From Thalassiosira profunda (taxonomy: Eukaryota > Bacillariophyta > Thalassiosirophyceae > Thalassiosirales > Thalassiosiraceae), in the NCBI GenBank assembly GCA_036939355.1, contig JALLAP010000002.1, positions 1-35,130 on the forward strand: 35,130 bases of DNA, read 5' to 3'. Below the pieces are notes generated by a model. That model saw only the letters and a list, made by a program, of their open reading frames with translations, was not told where the DNA came from and searched no databases. How positions within the stretch are numbered: the first letter of the stretch is position 1; each line of letters begins with the position of its first letter. Below, in pieces: positions 1 to 7,912 of the stretch. The position numbers and the translations under genes are program-made.

Positions 1-2
1 GG

Positions 3-128
3 GAGTTGGACCACATTGGCAAGTTTTTGGTGGGGCTGAAGGACGTGGACGACGTGCGGGGCACGGTCAACCTGTGGAGGCACTGGCCCAACGTCGACCT
101 GACCAAGAGCCATCGACGGATACGATGA
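3..128 (+). CDS. 3' end of an unidentified protein-coding gene (partial)
   Basis: Frame 3 is open from the left edge of the window to a TGA at 126-128 and gives 41 residues. The mix of aliphatic, acidic and aromatic residues (for example LVGLKDVDDVRG and LWRHWPNVDL) looks like the C-terminal part of a folded globular protein and ends in a basic tail. The other two frames are either interrupted early or read as Arg/Pro-rich low-complexity sequence. No family is recognisable from so short a piece. The gene is convergent with the RING-variant gene that ends at 524. Confidence is limited because the start and most of the gene lie outside the window. Confidence 0.45.
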   Translation, partial: ELDHIGKFLVGLKDVDDVRGTVNLWRHWPNVDLTKSHRRIR

Positions 129-523
129 TGATCCAACGGGACCTCTGTGTGTTTTGCGTGTGGCGCGTGTGTCATCTGAAGGAGGAACGATAACTGCTCC
201 CTCTTTGGGAAGGAAATATAGAGTGGGGAAGGGGAGCAGAGATATGCTACGGATTGGGGAATAGGAGCAGCAAGGGAATCGGGGAACGGGGGAATCGAGT
301 GTATATTATTATACAACCGCGAACGATATGTTCAGGGGGATTGGGGGAGTAGGGGGCGAGCAATATCCATATTTCTCTTTCGTTAGACGGGGAGAGATGC
401 CATTTCATAAGGTAAAGAGAAATATTGCTAGAAGGTTGGTAGTATTGTGACAACGAAAGAGGGTGCAATAACATTATGAAATGTGTACTGGAAAAATCTG
501 CCTGCAACCGGGCGCCCCGGCCC
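129..523. other. Intergenic region between convergent genes
   Basis: This 395-bp stretch separates the stop of the left partial gene from the stop of the minus-strand RING-variant gene, so it should hold two 3' UTRs. It is purine-rich on the plus strand around 180-300. The open frames seen in it have no recognisable protein character. I see no repeat or RNA gene. Confidence 0.5.
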
Positions 524-1906
524 CTACGGTTCGGCAGGTAGATCCATAACAATGCGCAGGTTGACCGCCTTGACCGAAGCCTTATTCAGGGTTTTGTCCT
601 CGAAGCGCACCGCATATCTGTTGGTCTCAGTGTCAAAGGACCTCACATCCCCGAGCTTCCCGTTTAGGTGTTGCGCACTCTTGAGCCCCTGGCAAACAAC
701 GGGCGTCCCTGGCACTATCATGTAGTCATCATCGAATGCAACTTCTGATGCCACCCCGTCACTAGATTTGGTTGTGTACTTTCGCTCTTCCTCATTTACC
801 TCGAGGACCCTATGGGCGATAGGCTCAGCAGCCACCGTCCCCAGCCATCGCACTCTACTCTGCTTAAGACCACTCTCGATTCTGCCAGTCAAATCATGAT
901 CTGGCCCATGCACTCTCCTGCTTATAGCCAGCAACCTGACACATAACCTCTCGCATTCCAAGTTGTTTTCTCCCGAGAGAAGGAGATTCGTGATGAGAAT
1001 GGTTCCGCTTCGAACGGTGACAGATGATTCCTCGCCGTGTTCCTTCACACATTGTTGGTAGTTGAGCCGTAAATCTTTCAGCAGTTGCTCACTGTAAATG
1101 TCCTCTGGTCTCCCATCACACTTTGCTTTCAACCGTTCGATGTTTTGCTCTGCTCCACGAACATTCTTGTGATTGCCCCGAGACTTGTATAAATCCCTGG
1201 CCTCCCCCCAGTATTCCAGCGCCTTTTCGTCGCCCTCTCTCGTCTTTTCCGCCTCACAAAATCTTGCAAGAGCAATATGGGCATAAGCCAGTTTCTCATT
1301 GATATATCCTTCATCTTCGAGATGACCCGATCTTTGAATCACCTCTAGCATTTGGGTGGCAGCCCGTTTCCCCTCCTCCCTAACATCTGGATTTCGTTCG
1401 GGGCGCATTCTGAAGGCCGATTGCATTATGGTCGCGAAGGCGCCGAGCTTTATCAATTCAGCACTCGGCGGATAGTTATCGTCAATATACGATAGCAGGG
1501 ATTTGCTCATCTCAATAGCTACTCGGCCTTGATATTCACGACGGCAGTGCGGGCATATCTCCCACGGCTCACTGGGATGCTGGCTAGTTTGTTGGCCTGA
1601 CACCTTCGCCTCCTCAATTTCCTTTGTCTTTCCTTCTGCATATTTGACGAGGCATGAGATGTGCGCAAACCCGGCGTCGTCGCCCCGACAGGAGCAATCC
1701 CGGACGATGGGCTTCCCGCCCTCGTCGGGATCGCCATCCAAGCAGATCCAACATGACGCGTCGGGAGGTGGCGGCGGCTGGTGGGCCTGCGTCTCCTCTG
1801 CCCTCTCGGGCGTTGGGCTGCTGGCGGCCGCAGCCGCGGGAGCACGGGCAGCGCTCCCTCCCTTCTGCCCCTTCTTCGGCTTGGATCTCTTCGACTTCTT
1901 CCCCAT
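524..1906 (-). CDS. RING-variant (C4HC3) zinc-finger protein with TPR-like repeats, paralog 1
   Basis: This is a 460-aa protein, probably an E3 ubiquitin ligase. The N-terminus is basic (GKKSKRSKPKKGQKGG), followed by an Ala/Pro-rich linker. The RING-CH/RINGv ligands are visible as C52-x2-C55, C71-x-C73, H82-x2-C85 and C118-x2-C121. Residues about 190-350 are helical and resemble kinesin-light-chain-type TPRs (LAYAHIALARFCEAEK and a HGPDHDLT motif). The C-terminal ~75 residues form a compact module with LNGKLGDVRSFD...RYAVRFED...VKAVNLRIV, probably a small beta-barrel that recurs in algal zinc-finger proteins. Unlike MARCH-type RINGv ligases it has no membrane segment, so it should be soluble. 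Its paralog lies at 4908-6296 on the same strand, and both start with MGKKSK, which supports the chosen start. The ligase role is inferred from the RINGv fold. Confidence 0.85.
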   Translation of the reverse strand: MGKKSKRSKPKKGQKGGSAARAPAAAAASSPTPERAEETQAHQPPPPPDASCWICLDGDPDEGGKPIVRDCSCRGDDAGFAHISCLVKYAEGKTKEIEEAKVSGQQTSQHPSEPWEICPHCRREYQGRVAIEMSKSLLSYIDDNYPPSAELIKLGAFATIMQSAFRMRPERNPDVREEGKRAATQMLEVIQRSGHLEDEGYINEKLAYAHIALARFCEAEKTREGDEKALEYWGEARDLYKSRGNHKNVRGAEQNIERLKAKCDGRPEDIYSEQLLKDLRLNYQQCVKEHGEESSVTVRSGTILITNLLLSGENNLECERLCVRLLAISRRVHGPDHDLTGRIESGLKQSRVRWLGTVAAEPIAHRVLEVNEEERKYTTKSSDGVASEVAFDDDYMIVPGTPVVCQGLKSAQHLNGKLGDVRSFDTETNRYAVRFEDKTLNKASVKAVNLRIVMDLPAEP

Positions 1907-2586
1907 TGTGGTGCTGCCTCCCGCCGCGGCGGATTTTCCCTCTGCTTCTCTCTCTCTCGCTCGCCCGCCCGCCCGCCGCCGCCCACCTTCCCCCGCCTTG
2001 CAAATCGGGCTGCCGGGGACCCGCGACCAGGCGAGAGACAGAGAAGAGTGCCCAGTGCCCGTCTGTGAGGCGGAGCGAGCATCTGTGTCCAGCGGGCTGG
2101 CGGGGAGACGACCTTTTAGGGATGGGTCCCTCCAAAATAAGTATTAATTCCCTTTGTATGTCACAGAGGAATTACTCTCTGGGGGGCGACGCCCCGTCTA
2201 GGATTGGGGGGGGGGAGCGAGCACGAGACGAACAAACGAACAAATAAAAGCAGGAGAGGGTCGAGGGTCGAGGGCAGGAGAGAGGCAAGGGACAACCTCC
2301 CTGCATCCGGCCTGCTCCCGCTCCCGCGCCCTTACCATATCGCCGCCGCCCAACCCTCCCGCGGTTTGGGGCGTGGTCTCTGTGCCTCGCAGTGCGCGTC
2401 GTTGTCATTGCTGGGAGCAATCAGCATAGCGTCGTCGCCCACCCGCGTCCGCGAATAAAGAGGCTCCCTCTCTCTCTCGCACCCCCGCAAACATCCTCCT
2501 GTTTGTCGGGAAAAAACTGCCCGCGGTCGGGTGGCGATCGACGGAGAGCCGCACTGCTTCAGCTAGCAGCTTAGTGCCCACCAGAC
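1907..2586. promoter_or_regulatory. Shared divergent upstream region (RINGv 1 / LRR gene)
   Basis: This 680-bp region lies between two divergent start codons and must carry both promoters and 5' UTRs. It contains pyrimidine-rich tracts next to each start: CT/CCG repeats at about 1940-1985 and a TCTCTCTC run near 2468-2482. There are AT-richer spots at 2137-2160 and 2230-2250. I see no clear TATA box. Several frames stay open here only because the sequence is GC-rich and low-complexity; their Arg/Pro/Ser-rich translations are not convincing proteins. Confidence 0.4.
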
Positions 2587-4727
2587 ATGAGTGCTCAACA
2601 ACATCAGCCGGGCCGAATAATGATCGGCGACCTGCCGCTCGTCGAAGCCTCCCGCTTTATGGCGCCCGCTGATGACGACAGTTATTGGAGCGAGCGTGGC
2701 GTTGATAGTTATGAGTGGAATATTGGGGAAGGCCTAGTTTTCCTCCAGCATCACCTTTTCGAAGAGCAGCAGGAGAGGGATGTCGAACTCGATTCCAACT
2801 GTCTACAAGAGCCTTGGGAGGAGAGTGGCAGGAACAAAATCCCGTTTCATCCGGATGTGTTGCCGCATTGGGAGGCGTTTGCTGCGATGAAAGAGAAGCA
2901 GGGGGGCGTGCAATCATTCCAAATCAGAGACATCATGCTCCCACCTGCCCCTTTCTTTGCAAACAAGCTGATGCCGGCCCTGAAGAGTAGCAACGATTCC
3001 CTCGTCCGCTTGGACCTCGTCGCATGCAAACTGGGGCCCATCGGGCTTGGGTGCGTTGCTGATTTTCTGACGGACAACGCATCGGTGGCAGCGCTTGATC
3101 TCTCATACAACAAAATCGACAACGTGAAGAGTGCAAAGTTCTTCGCGCTGGCGATCTGGAACCATCCGGCGCTGCTATTCGTCAACCTTTCTCACTGTGC
3201 CATCGGGGGAACCAAAGGCGTGCTATCTGAAGTGCTGGGAGGGGCGGGGAACCTCGAAACATTGTTGTTGGACGAAAATGCAATTTGCTCTGAAGGGATG
3301 GCACTGATTGCCGATTTTATCGCTGCCAATACTGCCATGACGACGTTGAGCTTGGCGGACAACCACGTCAACAAACACGAGGAATCTCTGTTCACTTTCA
3401 TGGAAATATTCCATGGCTATAGCGACATTAGCGACAGTGACAGCAGCGATAGCAGCGACAGCGACAGTGTCAGTAGCGACAGTAGCATCGAGGAGGAGGA
3501 GGAGGCCAATCAGATGGAATTCGATGTGCAAATGGAGGATGCGCCCACTGACGACGACGACGACGACGACAGCGACAGCGACAGCAGCAAGGGAAAAGTT
3601 CAATTATGCCGCGACAAGGACGACGGCATCGACAATGCTTGGGTCATCGGAAAGGCTTTGAAGGAAAACACCAGCCTTCAGCAGCTTAGTCTGCGTCATT
3701 GTAGTGGCATGGATATCCCTACCTTTGTCAAAAGCAAGCGGTCGACCGAGCTGCTGACGCACCTCGATCTGAGCCACAACAAAATCGGAAAAGAGGGCGG
3801 GGAGACGATTGCGGACTATCTGGCGCGCAACCCTGCTCTGGTTGAACTGAATTTGCAGTGGAATGGCTTGACTTCTCGATCTGCGAAGCCATTGGCAGAC
3901 GCACTGAAGTCAAACGATACGCTGGAGGTACTTGATCTGGATTACAACCGTTTCAACGACGACTCCGTACCTCTCTTTGCTGATATGCTGCGGAACAACA
4001 CGACTCTTTTGTCGCTCTCCCTCATCAGCAACAATATCAGAGTCAAAACGGGTGCAAGGAAGGAGCTGATTAAGAAGGCCCTCTGCGACACTTCCAGCCT
4101 TACCGCAATTGTCGAGTCCAACCACATCTGCGAATTGATTCTGTGCACAGGCAAAGGTGGCGATACGCACGAGGAAGAATTGTGTAATATCAATATGCTC
4201 AAAAATGAGGCCGAACAGATTCGGTACAAGGTGGTGCTCGCACTCTTTGCGATGGACTCTGATCTGTTCAGTCCTCGGACCTTTGACAATGTGCCATTGG
4301 AGCTGATGCCTCGATTGCTGCATTTGGTGAGTGATTTTGCGCACATCTTGTGTTCATACCGTAGCGAGCAAGTGACTGATTTCCTTCACAGGTGCAACAA
4401 GAGATTGGATACGGAGGATTCGGCGAAGGCGTCGTCGAGAAGACGAGGAAGAGGAGAAAGGGCGGATTCAATCCCACTCTGCGCAGGGTGCACGAGGTCG
4501 TATCTGGCTGGAACCAGCTCCCTTTGCTCTTTGCGGTGAGTTTGTGCAAATCCAAAGCTTGCTGAAACTAAGCGCAGACTCATCGTTTCTCCGTCTTGTA
4601 GAGGGGCCCGGGCAAGCCGAAGAAGAAGCGGAAGCGACACGTGATGTCATACAAGGACGACGAGGACGAAGACTGGACGCCTGGAGAATATCTTTCAGAG
4701 GTTCACAGGAGTTTACGTTGCATTTGA
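2587..4727 (+). CDS. RNI-type leucine-rich-repeat protein with acidic Ser/Asp insert and spliced NLS tail
   Basis: Residues about 130-270 and 350-500 carry ribonuclease-inhibitor/NLR-type LRRs (for example THLDLSHNKIGKEGGETIAD and LEVLDLDYNRFNDDSVPLF). They are split by an acidic insert at about 279-336 made of SD/SDS repeats, five Glu and seven Asp, a likely CK2 target. The unspliced frame runs to 4539, but I read two introns in phase 0: 4327-4391 (GTGAGT...TTCACAG) and 4536-4601 (GTGAGT...CTTGTAG). The spliced tail then contains PKKKRKR, a classical nuclear localisation signal, and DEDEDWTPGEYLSE, stopping at 4725-4727 (669 aa). A third intron after 4700 is possible; the stop would then be at 4805 (3' splice site at 4766) or 4936 (3' splice site at 4780). 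The gene lies between two minus-strand RINGv paralogs. A nuclear scaffold role is inferred; the precise function is unknown. Confidence 0.75.
4327..4391 (+). other. Spliceosomal intron 1 of the RNI-LRR gene
   Basis: The intron is 65 bp, GTGAGT at the 5' end and TTCACAG at the 3' end, in phase 0 after Leu580. Removing it changes the downstream frame and opens a Lys/Arg-rich exon of 48 codons. Confidence 0.65.
4536..4601 (+). other. Spliceosomal intron 2 of the RNI-LRR gene
   Basis: The intron is 66 bp, GTGAGT to CTTGTAG, phase 0. Splicing joins ...QLPLLFA to RGPGKPKKKRKR, placing a nuclear localisation signal in frame. The matching length and sites of intron 1 support the model. Confidence 0.65.
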
Positions 4728-4791
4728 TGACGTGGAACTGTTTGGAACCTTCCTTTCCATCTGCAGAATATCTTTCAGAGGTTCACTGGAG
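4681..4791 (+). repeat. Direct repeat with 80-bp offset at the 3' end of the LRR gene
   Basis: Bases 4681-4711 and 4761-4791 match except at two positions; the shared core reads AGAATATCTTTCAGAGGTTC. The offset is exactly 80 bp. Weaker similarity continues beyond it (AACTGTTTGG at 4736 and AACTGTTTGT at 4813), consistent with an old tandem duplication. The repeated AG|GT and TTTCAG sequences could act as splice sites. Confidence 0.8.
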
Positions 4792-4907
4792 AGTGCAGCT
4801 GGTAGCGTATGAAACTGTTTGTCGCATTTCATCGGCTCCAGCCATCCATAACTCAATAGACACCTCGGTTCGCAGAAACTATACCTTGCAAGCCCACACT
4901 TTTGCCT

Positions 4908-6296
4908 CTACCGCTCCTCCGGCAGCTCAAAAATAATACGCAGGTTGACCGGTCTGACAGATACAGTGCCCAGACTTCTGTCCTCGAAGCGTACCGCGTA
5001 ACGACCAGCATCCTTGACAAATGACCGCACGTCGCCCAGTTTCCCGTTCAGATGCGCGGCACGTTTGAGCCCTTGGCAAACAACCGGGGTCCCCGTCACC
5101 ATCATATATGCTTCGTCAAATGCTATCTCTGCAATGCTCCCTTCGTCAGGGTCAGGAGACAACATTTCCCTCACAACATATTTCCTCCCATCGTCACTGA
5201 TGCGCAGGACCTCATACATTACTGCGGTACTGCCTCTCACTTTTGCGATTCTGCGTAAGCTGCTACGTTTCGCTCCCAGTTCTGCTTGCTTTGTGAGGTG
5301 GTGGTCTGGACCGTTCACCCTTCGGCTGATCGCAGTCAATTTGGACGCTAACCTCTCACACTCCAAGCCATGCTCTCCTAAATTACACAGCCCCTGGAGG
5401 AGAGTGATCCCATTGTATATCGTTTCTGAATGGTCTTCTCCCTCCTCTCTTACACGCTTCTCGTATTGGGCGCGGATCATTTGCAACTCCTCGTCCATGA
5501 AAGGTCGTTCCCCCTTGCCATCGCGTAAGGATTTCACTTTCTTTATATTGGACTCCAACGCAGTCACTGCAGTGCCGGCACAGTCACTAGACCGAGCACA
5601 ATCGAGAGCCTTCGTGTACCAATCTAAGGCAGTTTCGTATCCAGTCTCTGTCCCTTCCGCTTCTGCCAGTTTTGCTAAAGCAATATGTGCCCCCAGTTGG
5701 TACTCGAAGTATTCGGGCCGCCCATTAGCGCCAGATTCTAGAAGGATAGAGATGACGTTGCCGGCAGCACGCGTCCCCTCCGCTCTCAGCTCTGGGCTCG
5801 TTCTGTAGTCAGTGAACATCACTGCGGCCACTATTATATGTAAGGCGTGGACCTTTGTGAGTTCATCCCCCGGGTATTTCTCATCCATGAACGACAGAAG
5901 CGCGTTCGCCATGTCAATTGCAACGCGGCGCTGGTATTCGCGACGGCAATTTGGGCAAGTCGTCCACGGCTCATTGTAATTTTGGTCAGGGTGAGTAGGC
6001 GCATCCATCATTTCCAGTGTCTTGCCTCGTGCGTAGTTGACAAGGCATGAGATGTGAGCAAATCCGGCGTCGTCGCCGCGGCAGGAGCAATCCCTGACGA
6101 TGGGATTCCCGCCCTCGTCGAGATCGCCATCCAAGCAGATCCAGCACGACGCGTCTGGCGGCGGAGTCGGAGTCGACGGCTGAGGCGTCGACTGCTGAGG
6201 GCCCGCGACGCCAGCGGCCGCAGCCGCGGGAGCAGGGGCAGCGCCACCTCCCTTCTGCCCCGCCTTCGGCTTGGACTTCTTCGACTTCTTCCCCAT
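4908..6296 (-). CDS. RING-variant (C4HC3) zinc-finger protein with TPR-like repeats, paralog 2
   Basis: This is a 462-aa paralog of the protein at 524-1906. I chose the start at 6296 because it gives the same MGKKSKKSKPK opening; an in-frame ATG 16 codons upstream (6344) is less likely. RINGv ligands are C51-x2-C54, C70-x-C72, H81-x2-C84 and C114-x2-C117. The middle is helical and TPR-like (YQLGAHIALAKLAEAEG and NGPDHHLTKQAELG). The C-terminus has the same LNGKLGDVRSF...RYAVRFEDRSL...VRPVNLRIIF module. No membrane span is present. The probable role is a soluble E3 ubiquitin ligase (inference). Its 3' end would overlap the LRR gene on the other strand by 29 bp if that gene uses its longest spliced form. 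Confidence 0.85.
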   Translation of the reverse strand: MGKKSKKSKPKAGQKGGGAAPAPAAAAAGVAGPQQSTPQPSTPTPPPDASCWICLDGDLDEGGNPIVRDCSCRGDDAGFAHISCLVNYARGKTLEMMDAPTHPDQNYNEPWTTCPNCRREYQRRVAIDMANALLSFMDEKYPGDELTKVHALHIIVAAVMFTDYRTSPELRAEGTRAAGNVISILLESGANGRPEYFEYQLGAHIALAKLAEAEGTETGYETALDWYTKALDCARSSDCAGTAVTALESNIKKVKSLRDGKGERPFMDEELQMIRAQYEKRVREEGEDHSETIYNGITLLQGLCNLGEHGLECERLASKLTAISRRVNGPDHHLTKQAELGAKRSSLRRIAKVRGSTAVMYEVLRISDDGRKYVVREMLSPDPDEGSIAEIAFDEAYMMVTGTPVVCQGLKRAAHLNGKLGDVRSFVKDAGRYAVRFEDRSLGTVSVRPVNLRIIFELPEER

Positions 6297-6745
6297 CGTG
6301 AGCTTGGTGACTCGACGAGCGTTTGGGTTTATGCTTCTTTGCATTCTGACACGGGACTTTGTTTTGGGGTACTTAATAGAATTGAAATTGGCCTCAATTT
6401 CTATTTTGTCACCGTAGTACGTGCATAGCTAATAGGTAGTACCCACTAATGAAAGCTTAACCCCATTGTTGCACCCCGTCGACAAAAAATCCTTCGTCGG
6501 ATTTTCAACGCTTCCTTCATCTCAATGCCCTCCAGGAAGGTGCGGTGCAGCAACGATCGGTGAAAGAGAGCGACGAACAGGCATCGGGCGGGCGACATCA
6601 ACCTCGAGCACATTCTGCCTGTTGATTTGGCGTCGCGCCCTGCCGATTCGGTGTTCGCCGCGGTCGTCGCTGGTGCATCCAACAGAGTGCACTGCTCGGC
6701 ACTCGGCTCCCTGAATACGCGTTATACTCAACAGATCCAACGGCG
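6297..6745. promoter_or_regulatory. Shared divergent upstream region (RINGv 2 / 6746 gene)
   Basis: This 449-bp region lies between divergent starts. It is AT-richer than its surroundings at about 6350-6440 and includes a perfect 7-bp inverted repeat, GAAATTG-GCCT-CAATTTC, at 6384-6401, plus GTAGTACGTGCATAG and TAGGTAGTACCC just after it. The open frames in 6446-6740 overlap one another on both strands and look like chance. Confidence 0.4.
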
Positions 6746-7840
6746 ATGCCCACGGGGAGTCGACGGCCCATCATGAGCGAGGGCGAGGAGGAGCCCGCGG
6801 CAATGGAGTGGCAAAGTTCCCTCCCGGATCCGGAGCAAGAGGCCTTTGGCGCTCTCGTCTCGACGATTTGCAGCAACTGCATCGCGCAGGGCACCACGAG
6901 CAAAGAGGACATCCAGAAGGTGCTGAAAAGATACGGCGACAAGTATCCCCAGCTGACGGCCGACATGATCCAGGGAGGAATCTTCACGGCCAAGCGGCTG
7001 GGCAATGATGCAGCGGCGGGTGCCTTGAAAGCGGGCGAGGGGAGCCCGGATGCGGGAGGCATGCCGGGCATGAAGCGCTTGCTCGAGGCCGAGGAGGCCG
7101 TGGCCGCGGCCCTCGGCGGGGGCACAAAAGGCCCCAAGAAGAAGAAGCGGAAAGCGGGGGAGAAACGCGACGCCACCACCACTATTGCCATTTCAGCCGA
7201 CGTGTCCCGCGCCGACGTCAATTCGTTGTTGGACCTCACCTTCGACGATTCGGACAAACTGACCCGCATCGAGTGGTCCCCGACCAAGGACCGGTCCAAC
7301 GCCAAGTTCATCAAGGCGCGGTTCCAATCCCAGATCCCCGCCGAATTTTCCATCAAGGGCGGGGGCACGAAGATCTTCCAAATTGGCGCGCCGTCGGGGA
7401 AGCTTGTCGGGATGCGGGGCGGGAGGGAGAAGACGCACAACTTCAGCGTGTACTTCCACGGCAAGTGCTTGGCCGAGAAAGACGGCTGTCCGACGCGGTG
7501 GCAGGCGGGGTTCGAGCGGGAGCAGCTCGAGCTATTGTCCGACGAAGAATGCGACACGATCGAAATGAAGATGATCATCCACTACTCATGCTGCCATTCG
7601 GCGGGGAAGTTCTACGGATCGGCCAAAGAGCGAAAGGAGGCGGTGGACAAGGCCAAGAAGCTGAAGGAGACGTACGGCGACCTGATCAACAGCTCGGCGT
7701 ACACGCGGACGCGGAAGAAGAAGGACAAGGGCGGGATGTACAATGTGGCGGACTCGGAAGGGGAGGACAACGACTACCCACCGACGGCCGACGTCCCGAA
7801 GGGTTACGATGGGGAGCATCATTACAATCAGTTGTGCTAA
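6746..7840 (+). CDS. Unrecognised basic protein with nuclear localisation signal
   Basis: This single-exon frame encodes 364 aa; a second ATG at codon 10 (MSEGEEEP, 6773) is an alternative start. Residues about 28-90 are helical and may form a small domain (TSKEDIQKVLKRYGDKYP). A GPKKKKRKAGEKR stretch at about 129-141 is a strong nuclear localisation signal. The central part, about 150-290, is a mixed alpha/beta region with conserved-looking aromatic and Cys residues (NFSVYFHGKCLAEKDGCPTRWQ and MIIHYSCCHS). The tail is Lys-rich, then acidic (RTRKKKDKGG and DSEGEDNDY). I do not recognise the family. A nuclear, possibly nucleic-acid-related role is only suggested by composition. It is convergent with the J-domain gene 72 bp away. 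Confidence 0.75.
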   Translation: MPTGSRRPIMSEGEEEPAAMEWQSSLPDPEQEAFGALVSTICSNCIAQGTTSKEDIQKVLKRYGDKYPQLTADMIQGGIFTAKRLGNDAAAGALKAGEGSPDAGGMPGMKRLLEAEEAVAAALGGGTKGPKKKKRKAGEKRDATTTIAISADVSRADVNSLLDLTFDDSDKLTRIEWSPTKDRSNAKFIKARFQSQIPAEFSIKGGGTKIFQIGAPSGKLVGMRGGREKTHNFSVYFHGKCLAEKDGCPTRWQAGFEREQLELLSDEECDTIEMKMIIHYSCCHSAGKFYGSAKERKEAVDKAKKLKETYGDLINSSAYTRTRKKKDKGGMYNVADSEGEDNDYPPTADVPKGYDGEHHYNQLC

Positions 7841-7912
7841 GCTGGAAGGGCGGTGGAAAGAGAACGCAGCAAAGGCGGGTGCACGAGGAAGTTTGGAGAT
7901 ACTGTTGTGACG

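Noticed and set aside
1614..2247. Several overlapping open frames on both strands in the 1.6-2.2 kb GC-rich region
   Set aside because: Mutually overlapping, low-complexity Arg/Pro/Ser translations without motifs, lying over the RINGv 1 N-terminus and its promoter.
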